Assembly: GCF_932294415.1 (NCBI RefSeq)
Contig: NC_065541.1
Span: 55,902,290 to 55,966,289 of the forward strand
Length of the DNA: 64,000 nt
Direction: 5' to 3'
DNA from: Quercus robur
Lineage: Eukaryota > Streptophyta > Magnoliopsida > Fagales > Fagaceae
Below the pieces are notes generated by a model that did no database searches, was not told where the DNA came from, and was given only the letters and a program-made list of their open reading frames with translations. Both the position numbers and the translations under genes were made by a program. The stretch's first letter is position 1; the number at the start of each line of letters is the position of its first letter. Below, in pieces: positions 11,548 to 22,123 of this stretch.

Positions 11548-12411
11548 TCAAGATTTTGAATCTGTTATGAAATAATTTCAATGTGTTTATTATGTGGTCT
11601 TAGCACTGCAAGAATATGCAATTTCTTGTGATTCTAAATAATTTCCCTTTTGATCATTTCACTAATATATCTTTTCGTCTCTTGTTGCTCTTCTTGGTAG
11701 GTTTCACAATGCCATGATTATCATTGTGACACAGTTCTCTACATTCATCAACAGTAAGAGGTGGTGTTTTCCTTATGCAGGAATGTTCACTGAACTTGTT
11801 TATAAAGTGAAATCGTTCATGAACTTTGGATCTCTATAATTTTTGGAAGTTGCCTTTTGTGAGAATTCTCTTGGAACTGTCCTATAGTTACAAAGGAATT
11901 TCTCATTTTATGGGCAGTTTATGGATGAAAGCCAAAAAGAGAAATACCGGTCCCAACACTAGTCAATGTAAAGAATGTATAATCTCATCCAGAATGATAA
12001 ACCAATTTTCAAATTGTATTCTTGAAAAAAGCAATAGAAATTGTAATGTATCAAGTTAAGCTAATACAAATAGCTAGTTTGACAACCATACTACCAACAC
12101 CCACCTCTAGATCGAAGGGTATAAGTTAAACTCACAAGGAAACAAAAAATTTTAATCGGTTAATAGATTGTAAAAAAAAACAAAGAAAAAAAAAAAAAAA
12201 AAGAAGCTAAGTGATTAATATAATTAAAATAAATTATGAAAAAATTATTTTAATTTTCTTGACAGTTGAAACATTTAGTAATAGAATTTTAATAGGAGTA
12301 CCAGAATTTGGGACTTTGGTAATAAAGTTTTACATATAGAAGTAATCTGTCTTAATTATTTAGATGTATTTATAGTGAACCACATGTCAAAGGCAGTATA
12401 ATATGAAATAA
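11548..12411. other. No gene seen downstream of the SKU5-like pseudogene
   Basis: AT-rich sequence with short frames only. It may include the old 3' untranslated region of the pseudogene. A poly(A)-rich tract lies at about 12172-12202. Confidence 0.5.
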
Positions 12412-13185
12412 TCTATATTTATATATATCTAAAAGTAAATGCTACGCTTTAGTTGAGCCACATCATCAACTATATGATTTTTTTTTTCCTTCATTTTTTA
12501 AACAATATTAATATATAAATAAATAATACAACTTTACACATTCTCTAACTCATTAAATCCAACTCACTATGAACAACCTTACACATTCTTTAACTCATTA
12601 AAACCAACTCACTATTAATTTAGCCTTCTTCCAATTCTCAACTCTTCATTTTCCCCTTCAAAACCGTTTCGCTCTTTTGAAGTTCAAACCCTTCAATCAC
12701 CACTCCTGTGATTAACTATGTTATTTTTAACACTATAAATTTACAGTTTCTCTCTACTGTTGCTCTCTCTACTTTCAAAGAAGTTGCCAAAGTGGCATCA
12801 GATTTGGAAAGTCTTTTTGAGTTTGTTCTTTCCCTTCTTATTTTTTCTTTTCCCCCAATTTCGGTTTTTCCATTGGATTTCTAAAGTTTGTGGATGATAT
12901 GCTTTTTTGTAGGTTGTCAACAATATGATCACTTTGGGGCAATGGGTGGCTAGGATTGGTTTGTAGGTTATGAGAAGGGTTTTTAAGAATTAGAAATCTC
13001 TACAACAACTTCTTATTTCATGTTCATGTTGTACAATTTTTATTTTATATTTGTGTTTTACCCGTTCAGTTTGTTTATCTTTAACATTTTAGTTTTCTTA
13101 CATTTGACATTTGTTTAACTCTATGTAAAAAAAAGAAGAAAAGAAAACCAAAGTTTAATATATTTACCTATGATTGTTTTTAGGA

Positions 13186-13745
13186 TTGTCCCCCAACCCA
13201 TATTCCCGACCAACCCGAGAAACTCGCCTGAGCCCGAACCGACACTTCAACAGTCGGTGGCGGGTGGCCGCCCTCAAAACCCGACGCCTTCGGGTCGATT
13301 GACGGGTTTCCTCTCCCAAAACCTGAGCAACCCGACTCAATCATAAACCTAGAAACCTCCGGCGATATTCGAAGGATTTTCGACAAAAACTTACAAAGAC
13401 CGGCGGTATTGGAGTTCTCCAACAAAGGTTACTTGAAATCCCATCAGATTCGACGAGATCCGATGAGATCTAGTCCAGATCCGACGAGATTCGATGTAAT
13501 CTCGTTGAGATTCGGTGAGATCTCGTCGTGATCTAGCCAGATCTTGACGGATTCGGCCAAAATAACATCACCGGCGATACAACCCGAAACCCGATCATTC
13601 AACCCAAAATGCTATGAGACCCAAACTGCCAGATCCGACTAGGATTCCAAGTCGGTTTCGGTTTCCGTTTTCACCCACCCGAAAGTTTCGGGTCGAGTTC
13701 GAGTTGGGCACAAACCGGACTTGGCCCGACTTGTGGACACCCCTA
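13186..13745. repeat. GC-rich CCCGA/GATCCGA-type repeat insertion
   Basis: Unlike its AT-rich surroundings, this block is rich in acccg, cccgaac and cgagat words. It includes a degenerate run of gatccgacgagat units (about 13445-13535) and ends gtggacacccctaatt. Such GGGTGTCCAC-ended, GGGTCGGG-rich blocks are common dispersed repeats of plant genomes. Similar wording occurs at 62760-62905 and around 56440-57560. Not classified; the frame on its minus strand is not a gene. Confidence 0.6.
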
Positions 13746-14202
13746 ATTGTTTTGAAACAATAATAGAGTATACGCTGTAATTATACTCCAATTACTGCTT
13801 TCATATTTTTGACTCAATGGTTCTTTTTTGTTGTGGAATCTTCCTTAATTTTTGTTTGACTTTGACAAATATTATGTTTAACACACTTTTTCTTATTATG
13901 TGCAACACATAATAATTTGATCTTGCAATCCAATAGATAATAAAAAATTTATCTCAAAAGTTTGGTCACAAGGAAATAGAAAATCTCAAAACATGATTGC
14001 GGGTTTAATTTTTATCTAATTTTGATAATGCTAAATGTGGAGTTTGGTTCTTGCAGGGTTTAGGATCATTGACTTAGATACATAAGAGTTTGACAATGAA
14101 GGTTTTTTAAGTGGCCAAAGACATTTCTAAGGAACTTTAAGAGAAGAAAGGCAGTTTTTTTTTTTTTTTCAAAACTTCCATTATTATATATAGTATAGAT
14201 AT

Positions 14203-15003
14203 TGTAGGGATAAGGGGCCCAAGAACATATGTTGGGCCTTGGGCCTTGTTCGAGGACGCTTTGTGGTCTGAATATAGATAAATAGTAATGAGTATGTAAG
14301 ACTCAGGATCCCATGAGCGAACTACGGGTGAGAAAGTTGAGGAAGGTAAGCCGAGGAGGAGGATCTCCTCGGCTAAGCGAAACATGGGTTAGAAAGAGTG
14401 TCTCGTCATCTAGGGTGACCATCTAGGAAATTCTGGTGATAACGTTATACGTCATGAACGTACAGGACAACTAGGAGGTGAGAAATATCTAAGGGAAAGC
14501 TGCTACCACTGCATTGAATGCTCTGCAGCTAACTCTCTGGCCACATTAATAAGGAAGTAATACTTGAACAGTAGTTTTCAGTCTTACAGCTACTCTCTAG
14601 AGATTTCAAGAAGGTGCTGATGTGACTCGGATCAACACTAGCAATCTAACCTACACGTGTAAGGCAAAGATGAAGGTGAAGGCATAATATAAAATAGGAA
14701 GGAGGCAATGAGAGAAAGGGATTGAGAAATTAAGGGAAAAAACACTGTAATAATCAAGAATTGAACTTGTAATCTAACTTGAGAGAAATATATATAGGAA
14801 CTGGTCTTCTCGGACTGTGCCAAGGACAATTTTATTTAGAATAAACCAGTCTATCTTCATTTTCTTGTCATTTGAATCTACTCTACTTGTTGTATGATTC
14901 ATTAAAACCTAGTTTTCCAACCCACTCTCTACAAATTCATTGTATTGGGCTTTTCGGGCCTTAGTTCATTTATCTTTTAGGCTGAGGACTCAAATTGCGT
15001 ACA
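14203..15003 (+). mobile_element. Solo LTR, 801 bp, inside the Helitron
   Basis: Begins TGTAGGGATAAGGGGCCC and ends caaattgcgtaCA. It is flanked by an exact GATAT at 14198-14202 and 15004-15008. TG...CA ends and a 5-bp duplication are the marks of an LTR element reduced by recombination between its two LTRs. A Gypsy origin is my guess from length and composition. Neither internal coding sequence nor primer-binding site is present. Confidence 0.85.
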
Positions 15004-16034
15004 GATATGTATAGACATTGTTTTTTGTTTTTGTTTCTTCATTGATTTCATGATTTAGTTATTTAAAAAAAAAAAAAACCCAAAATAATAGAACGTAAAT
15101 AATAATACTTTTAAAAATAGTTCAATTTTTAAGGAGAACAAATTATTTTCAATAATTTTTAGAGAATAAATTATACATTATAGCATATTACAAAATAATT
15201 ATATATTCCATCGCATCGCATGGGTTTGCGACTAGTTACATTAATATGCATGGCTAAACATGGAGTTCAACTTTCGAGATATGTGATCTATATATATTAT
15301 TAACAATGTGTAAATTATCATTTTTTAAATTGTTGAATAACTTATATACCATATATGACGAGAGTTTTGTAACTTAATGATATTATCTTAAGTTCTCTCC
15401 AGATAAAACTTAGATTTGAATTCTCTTACATACTGTAAGGGGCACAAAAGAAGCAGAAAAAAACTAAAAGCTCACCCACTTAACCAAATATAAACCTTCA
15501 AGTTTTACTCACTACTTCATTCTTATGAAAATAGGAGTACTGATGTACCATTTAGTTGCCATCAAGATTTATATTATGATCATAATTATGTAAATGTCAC
15601 TAAAAGTTGTGACCATTATTGTGTTTGCAGCACATTAAGTACAATTTATTAAGTTGGCTAATTTTTTTTTTTTTTTTAAATTGTAAATTTTAATACCAAT
15701 TATTAATAATTTGTTGCCGTGATCATATGGACTTGGATTTATGCTCCACGGGAGAAGCCATATTCAACATTAGGCACCAATGATAGGAATGGATCGAATG
15801 GTATAAAATAACCAAAAAAAACAAACTAGTAGCAGTAAAGGAGAGTCATCCTCGAGATTTATTGGATAAGTATTAGAAATTTAATGACCTATTGGCCAGG
15901 GAGTTGGTATTCTGGATTTTGTTTGTTCTAAAGAAAATGGGAGAAAAGAATGAGATACACGGAATCATGGAACGAGGTGACCACTTGTTTTGTTTGGTAT
16001 TCCATTTATAGTTTCTAGTAGTTTATTTGCGGGT

Positions 16035-16205
16035 TTAGCTTACCTTCAGTATTTTATTTTAAAGAAATTTCATTTTGTTTTAATGAGAGACTGTCATATT
16101 ACTCACTAACTAAATAAAATGTGGAGATTAAAATTCACTACTATTTGTCATTGTATATTTAAAACAAAATGACAAATCTAGTTAAAAAAATACTAGAGGT
16201 AAGTC
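16035..16205. mobile_element. MITE, copy 1 of a family also present at 18.9 kb
   Basis: Ends TTAGCTTACCTTCAGTAT and ATACTAGAGGTAAGTCA are inverted. The interior includes tagttagtgagtaatat on the complementary strand. The copy at 18907-19080 shows the same ends and interior in the opposite orientation. Confidence 0.65.
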
Positions 16206-16286
16206 ACATCCTTTATTTGCTACATATGAGGAAAAAGATATAATCTTTATAGTTTTTATGCTAACTGTATGACCAGAAATTTTTTT

Positions 16287-16336
16287 TTTGCTTTTTCTCT
16301 CAAATTTTATACATAAAGTTTGAGAGAAAAAGCAAA
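16287..16336. repeat. 18-bp perfect hairpin with 14-nt loop
   Basis: TTTGCTTTTTCTCTCAAA (16287-16304) pairs exactly with TTTGAGAGAAAAAGCAAA (16319-16336). The flanking T/A runs could extend the stem. Probably the remnant of a foldback element; no evidence of transcription. Confidence 0.8.
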
Positions 16337-16601
16337 TTTTTTTTTCCCAAGCAGACGATTAGTCTATTAGCAGTGCATGCCTTGAAAAGATTAATTTGGG
16401 GGTGAGCTAGTCAATTTCTTGTTATTGTTTCACACTCACTTGGGTTTTGAGTTTTGACTCTTTTGTGTGGGAGAGAAGTGACTAGTGAGGGTTGACAAAT
16501 GGGTGTGGATTTTTTGTGGTGTTACTAAACAGGGGCTTAAGTAATCCAAAATTACGGGAAGGTGGGTTGGTTTTTTCTTTTCTTTTCTTTTTAATTAATG
16601 G

Positions 16602-17371
16602 TGTAAGGACACGATTCTCAAACGGCCCAACAATGACGTTGGGCTCGCACGTGAAGGATCCCTCACAATAAGATTTGTAGAGAGTGGGCTTGAAAGGCTA
16701 GCGTTTGGTCACAGGGCGTTAGTCCAAACCGGACTTTAGGGAAACTTAGGTAAGAGAGGACTACAGTCAAGATATCCAAGCCCTACAGCTTCATAACCTG
16801 AGAAATTGGACTCCTCGAATCCTGTCCGAGGAGCACGAATGCCTTTCCCCGGTTACCCGGCGGCGGGATTTTTTGAGGTGGCGTCCATATATTGTCTGGG
16901 CATTCTCATCCCTGGAGTTTTTCCTTCCAGGCCGGATGGGGATAGAGAAAGAGAGATCCCCCCTCTCTAATTTAGTTTTCCTTTCCTTTTATACTAGCTT
17001 ACGTTTGCTGTCCCTCGTCCACGTGTAGGGTCAACTTTTTCAGGACTGATATTTGTCCCGTCAGTCTAATCCCAGAATTGTTGGGAATGGTTAATAAAGC
17101 CTAAAAATCCGGTTCTGTTAGGTGCAGAGTCTTATCAGTGAAGGGTATTAAGGACAACTTCCCCGAGATATTTTCTGATCTTTAAAGTTTGCCCGTATAC
17201 CACTTTCATCAATGAGACTTTGGGTCTGCCGAGGACCAAGCTGTCCTCGGCTGTATCCCTGGGCCATTTTGAGCTTCTTATCTTTGAGCTTGGGCCATGG
17301 CCTTCTTCAGCTTAGGCCTGTGGACTCCCCATAAGCAAGCGGGCCGGGCCCGTAAATTATTGGGCCCCACA
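16602..17371 (+). mobile_element. Solo LTR, 770 bp
   Basis: Begins TGTAAGGACACGATTCTC and ends attattgggccccaCA. It is flanked by an exact AATGG at 16597-16601 and 17372-17376. The GC-richer sequence stands out from its neighbours. Words such as cgaggaccaagctgtcctcgg resemble the ctccgag/ctcctcgg words of the solo LTR at 14203-15003, so the two may belong to related families. Confidence 0.87.
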
Positions 17372-17376
17372 AATGG

Positions 17377-20300
17377 CTTTTTGTTTTTGTTTTTTTAAAT
17401 TTTGGAAACCTTTTAATGGCTTTCTTTAATTAGCCATGTACTTATGCTTTTGATGTTTAATATATTATAATCTTTTATTAATAGCTTTTGGTATCGACCA
17501 TTGGCGTTTGGCGTTTGGCAAAGATAAATGTTCGAAGAATTTATTCCAATTCTTCCCAATAATTTTGGTATGGTGAAAATGAAAGGAAAAGAAAGAAAGC
17601 TTAACTCCAGGTTGTTAGAGAATAATAACAGAATAATCTTTGATCAAGTTTCTCGACCTTTTTGACTAGAAATTAATCAATTCTATTTTTTGAGTCTCAC
17701 CTTTTAAACTTATTATGATTGAATACGTAATAGAATTACCCTTAATTTCACAATATTGTGGTGTATTTAATTTTTTTTTAAAAATTGATAATATTGTGGT
17801 GTTATGATCCATATGGGGTTTAGAGAATCAAAAGTTTGAAATTATAGTATTATTCTTTGTCCAAACAGGACAGAAATACTAAAATTGATGGAACTTCCAA
17901 AAGGAAAACATGTTCTGGACGTCAACATTAACATGCACGCGTGTCTTAAAATTAAAAAAAAAAAATCTTAATTGTTATTTTTCATTCAACTTTTCACAAT
18001 TCCTAAAATTTCGTTTTGTCCCTTTGTCATTTCCACTTTGATTTGCTCAATGTTCATGATGTTTACGGAATCCATTTTCCACTCAATTCCTCTAAAGCTA
18101 GTTTCCAAAGAAAAAAAAAAAATTATTTACACGAAAACTGAGTTACTTGATACTCCACGGTGCCTGATTTTCTTACGCAACCAATTACAACCTCAGACGT
18201 GCACATTACAAACTCGGAAAGCCTCAAAGACAATTTTTGTACGCCCAATTTCCTGAGTATCACTATACAGTGAACACTATGGCAATAGTTTCTTTGAATT
18301 TATTCATTAAGAAATTTTTTTGGAAACTCAATAAGCCACACCATAAATCTATAATGTTCCGTATTTTATTTGTTTTTATTTTTGTGTGTGTGACAGTGTG
18401 TCTACCACTAGTCTTTTTCCCTTTGATAAATTTGGGTCCAATTTTGCTAGATATTTGTTAGAAGTCGGTAAAAATAAAAGATTTTTAAAAAATGTACATA
18501 AACAAATAAGTTAACAGATTGGGTCCAATTTTGCCAGATCAAATTATTTGGTAAAATTGGTATTTTTTATTTTTATAAATTGTACATAAACAATTAAGTT
18601 AGTAGACTCATGAAAAATTTAATTCAAAGGAGCACATGAAAGGTGTGTTGGTTTATGACTAATATCCCCATCATTTTTTTTTTTTTTTTGAAGAACTTTT
18701 ATAACAAAGGCATAAATTAGTAGACTCTTGCTCCATAGTGGATGTGAAGGCCTTATGTAATTATTGTCGTTAAATAAGGAATCTGAGGTATACAATCACT
18801 GATCTACATCAAAAACTAATTGGTATCTTAGTTTGATGATCGTAAAGAGCAATTATTAGAAGCAAAAGCCTATAGGTTGAAACTATCTTTCCAAAAAAAA
18901 AAGTGCTTGGCTTACATTCAGTATTTTTTTTAACTAGACTTCTCATTTTGTTTTAAATAACAATGGCAAGTGGTACGTAGTGAGTCTTAATCTCCACCTT
19001 ATTTAGTTAGTGAGTGATGTGGCAATTTCTTATTTATACAAAAGTAGATTCCACTTAAAAAAGTACTGGAGGTAAACCAAACCCAAAAAAAATCTAATAC
19101 TTTCGTAATTTACCAAATTGAATATTATTCATAATCTTTTAGCTTCATAAATTCAAGCCACACATAGTTGTTGACTGTTGAACTCAATCAGGCTTATTGA
19201 AATGAAACTATCTGAATTGGTGAATCCCTCACAGATTACCACATATATTAAATATTAAACGAAAAGAAGAAGAATTATTTAAAAAAAAAAAAAAAAAAGC
19301 ATATGTAGCCCAAGAAAATCACCAAAATATAACTACCTAATTTGGCACTTTTATCTGTAACCTCACAAGTTGCTTATCTTTTATTTGGCTCAAAGAATTG
19401 ACCAAACTCCCAATTTAGCACACTGCTCAACTTGGCACCGTTAATAGCAATCTCAGTCACAAGTTGCTTCTCTCTCTCTCTCTCTCTCTCTCTTTGTGAG
19501 GTAGACATACACCTACTCTTAGTTTAAAAACAGCTAATTGATGTTTAACAATGCCACAAAAGTAGGACGAGGTTTTGGTACACGGTTATCTCTCTCTACT
19601 TAATATCCTACCTTGAATGGTATTATCCCTTATTTTGTGCTAACATGTACTCACTCAAACTAATTTTATTAGTACAAATTAAGTAAATCTGTAACTTATT
19701 ACATGTGAACCGTTGGCTGTCTTTTTTAAACTAATTATCCTACTTTAGTTATACATATATATCTAGTGGTCAACCACAATTAAGCAATAATAATAAATTC
19801 ACTAATTGAGATCTAGTAACTAAATTCCAAAAAAAAATTCTAATCATGGGTTTAATTTGTTTAACTAGTAAATTAATTTTTTTTTCCTTCTTAAGAAAAA
19901 AAGAAAAAAAAAGGTAGCATTGGCGCAAATCATATTGAATCAATTAAAGAAGAAACTTGTAATCGGATTTACTAAATTAAGATTTGATGAGACCAAACTT
20001 CACATGCCCCAAGTTGAGAAGTTGAATTAAAGTAGTGTATCAGAAGATTCAGAACCTATTGGAGCATTGTAAAGGCTTGTGGGTCATGGAGTACTGGACG
20101 AAAGCTAATGTTGCTTAGGTGTAATGTGTAGGCTGTTAACTAACAGAGAGGTGGACCAAGCAAAGAAAAGAACAAAAATGGCTAATTAAGAACATTATTT
20201 TAATGCCACTTTGTTATTGAAAAAGGAGAAAAAGGACAAGAGGTGGATTCATGTGGGAATTGCAGTTACTGGCTTTCTATACTTTTATTCTATTCTTGTC

Positions 20301-20785
20301 ACTGGCTATAATATATGTGTGTGTGAGAGAGAGAGAGAGAGAGGCTTTCTTTGTAAACAAAATAATGAAACCTAAACCACGCTTTTGGTTGTGGTGGTGA
20401 GTGGTGACAAACCAAGCCAAACACCCATAGTTCTCTCTCTCTCTCTCTCTCTCTCTCAAAGTGTTTATCACATTCCCTCCCACTGAAAAGAACAAAAACC
20501 AATCAAAAAGAAGATGAAAAGGACTCTATATCATGCACTTTTCATGAATTACAACATGCCTTTAAGAACACAACACAACTTGCTTTAACAAAGAATTTTA
20601 AGTCCATATATATGAAGGAAATTAAAATAAAAATAATTGAAAGAATCTTATAGTATTTGAATGGTAAAATATATATAAACAAAAAAACAAATTACCGTAT
20701 AAAATTCTCCTCAAATGAGCTTGAGAAATCGTACAAGATAAACAAATTGAAAATAAACAAATAAAAAAATTTCTGACCCTTTTGT
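17377..20785. other. Intergenic region 3' of the zinc-finger gene
   Basis: AT-rich spacer with a MITE (18907-19080) and microsatellites: (CT)n about 19469-19492, (GA)n about 20319-20344 and (CT)n about 20430-20457. The 3' untranslated region of the zinc-finger gene should lie just below 20786. Nothing else supported. Confidence 0.5.
18907..19080. mobile_element. MITE, copy 2 (opposite orientation to 16035-16205)
   Basis: Ends TTGGCTTACATTCAGTAT and AGTACTGGAGGTAAACCAA are inverted. The shared interior includes cattttgttttaaat and tttagttagtgagt. Divergence from copy 1 is substantial, so both are old. Confidence 0.65.
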
Positions 20786-22015
20786 TTAGTAATGACAGTC
20801 CACCAAAGTTGGGGCGGAGAAAACAAGACTAGTTGATTGTTGTTGCTGTTGTTTCTGTTGTTGTTGTTGTTGTTGCTGCTGCTGTTGCTGTTGTTGCTTT
20901 GGTGCAAATGGGAATTTCTGTTCAACTCCATGAACATGATCATGATCATGATCATCTTCTGGGGCAGGAAGGTTGAGATCCAAATCCAATGAAAGCATGT
21001 GTGTTGGCTTCTTGTTTGGTGGTTGTTCCTGATGATATTGATCAGATTCCAAAGCTATTGGAGCTGTCAAAGACAAACTAGTACTACTACTTGTCCCCAT
21101 AGGTGAACGGTGCCGTCTCATGTGACCACCTAAGGCCTGTCCGGACGTGAATTCCGCACCACAAACCGAACACTCATGAACCTTATTATTATTATTATTA
21201 TTATTATTATTTGACCTGTTAATATTGTTATTATTGCTATACAAACCTCTAGAACTATTACTCAATTGTAGAGAAAGAGATGACGAGAAATGATCATTAT
21301 TATTCTTCTTGATGATCACTTGTTGTTGTTGTTGTTGTGCTTCTTCAATACTATCATCCTCCGAAGACAATAAAAATTGCTTCTTTTCTTCTGCTGCTGC
21401 TGCCAAGGCCTTAGTCTTCTTGTGACTTGCCCTATGCCCACCGAGCGCTTGGAATGATTGGAATGTCCGGTTACATGTCTTGCACTCGTAAATATAACAT
21501 CCAGCCTTATTACTCGTGTCTGTACCTGTACCCGTACTCGTGCCTATGCCTGTGCCTGTGCCTGGACCTATTCCCGTGCCTGCCTCTCTCCGACTATTAA
21601 GCTTATAAGCAGAAGCAGAAGCAGAAGCAGCAGCAGCAGCAACATCTTCTTCAACTTGTTTGAGGGACTCACCGCGGCCACGAACGGATTGTCCTTTAGC
21701 TAGAAGGATTAGGCAATTGGCCATGTCCTCTTCTTCCTCAGTGCTGTCTTGTAATTCAGTTGAAGTAGTGGCAGGAGGTGACCAATTGATAATATTGTTG
21801 GTATTGAGGATATCAACATTGTAACAATCGCCGCCAGTAGTAGTGCCGCCGCCGCCGCCACCGCCACCACCACCACCAGTAATATCATCTCCACTTGTAG
21901 TAGTGATCATGGCAAAAGGGATGGGGGATTGAGGCCTTTGGCGTTTGGTGCGCTTGCCTTTGACGATGTGGGTTTGATCTCTAGACCCCATCATGACTTC
22001 TTCTTGAGCTTCCAT
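20786..22015 (-). CDS. C2H2 zinc-finger transcriptional repressor, ZAT5-like (409 aa, intronless)
   Basis: Nuclear DNA-binding protein of the plant C1-2i class; relatives act in stress and defence responses. Seen: a basic patch KGKRTKRQR at residues 19-27 (nuclear signal), finger 1 at about 176-198 (ECKTCNRTF, FQALGGHRASH), finger 2 at about 280-302 (ECSVCGAEF, GQALGGHMRRH), and an EAR repression motif LDLDLNLP at 343-350. Between them lie low-complexity blocks: Gly (about 47-57), Thr-Gly (146-166), Asn (269-277) and Gln (374-393). I chose the ATG at 22015 because the MEAQEEVMMGSRDQ start matches the ZAT5 pattern. An upstream in-frame ATG (22090) lies only about 25 nt from the TATA box, hence at or before the likely transcript start. 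Introns are absent, as is normal for this family. Confidence 0.93.
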   Translation of the reverse strand: MEAQEEVMMGSRDQTHIVKGKRTKRQRPQSPIPFAMITTTSGDDITGGGGGGGGGGGTTTGGDCYNVDILNTNNIINWSPPATTSTELQDSTEEEEDMANCLILLAKGQSVRGRGESLKQVEEDVAAAAASASASAYKLNSRREAGTGIGPGTGTGIGTSTGTGTDTSNKAGCYIYECKTCNRTFQSFQALGGHRASHKKTKALAAAAEEKKQFLLSSEDDSIEEAQQQQQQVIIKKNNNDHFSSSLSLQLSNSSRGLYSNNNNINRSNNNNNNNNNKVHECSVCGAEFTSGQALGGHMRRHRSPMGTSSSTSLSLTAPIALESDQYHQEQPPNKKPTHMLSLDLDLNLPAPEDDHDHDHVHGVEQKFPFAPKQQQQQQQQQQQQQQKQQQQQSTSLVFSAPTLVDCHY

Positions 22016-22113
22016 TTGTTCCTCCTCCAATACCCCAAACAAAAAAAGGAGAGCTTTTGTGAGAAAGGTTGGAGGGTATGAAAAAAGCAAGGGAAGGAGA
22101 GTGGGGTAGTGAA

Positions 22114-22123
22114 TTTATATATA
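22114..22123 (-). promoter_or_regulatory. TATA box of the zinc-finger gene
   Basis: TATATATAAA on the minus strand, about 100 bp upstream of the chosen ATG. It predicts a transcript start near 22085, which makes the ATG at 22015 the first usable one. Confidence 0.6.

Larger units (their letters stand above)
12412..15235 (+). mobile_element. Probable non-autonomous Helitron (2.8 kb)
   Basis: The left end is TCTATATTTATATATATC, preceded by A. The right end is CCATCGCATCGCATGGG, an imperfect hairpin, then TTTGCGACTAG followed by T. This fits the Helitron rules: 5' TC, a 3' hairpin about 11 nt before CTAG, and insertion between A and T with no duplication. No Rep/helicase is visible. The interior contains a GC-rich repeat (about 13186-13745) and a complete solo LTR (14203-15003), both added later or captured. 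The subterminal tgctacgctttagttgagcc recurs in related form near 57.6 and 58.7 kb. Confidence 0.62.
15237..16601. other. Intergenic, repeats only
   Basis: AT-rich spacer between Helitron and solo LTR. Apart from the MITE at 16035-16205 and the hairpin at 16287-16336, nothing recognisable is seen. Confidence 0.5.

Noticed and set aside
13180-13425. 81-codon minus-strand frame with normal-looking composition
   Set aside because: It lies in a GC-rich dispersed repeat inside the Helitron and has no recognisable domain.
21458-21703. 81-codon plus-strand frame, Cys/Arg/Ser-rich
   Set aside because: Antisense shadow of the zinc-finger gene's repeat tracts.
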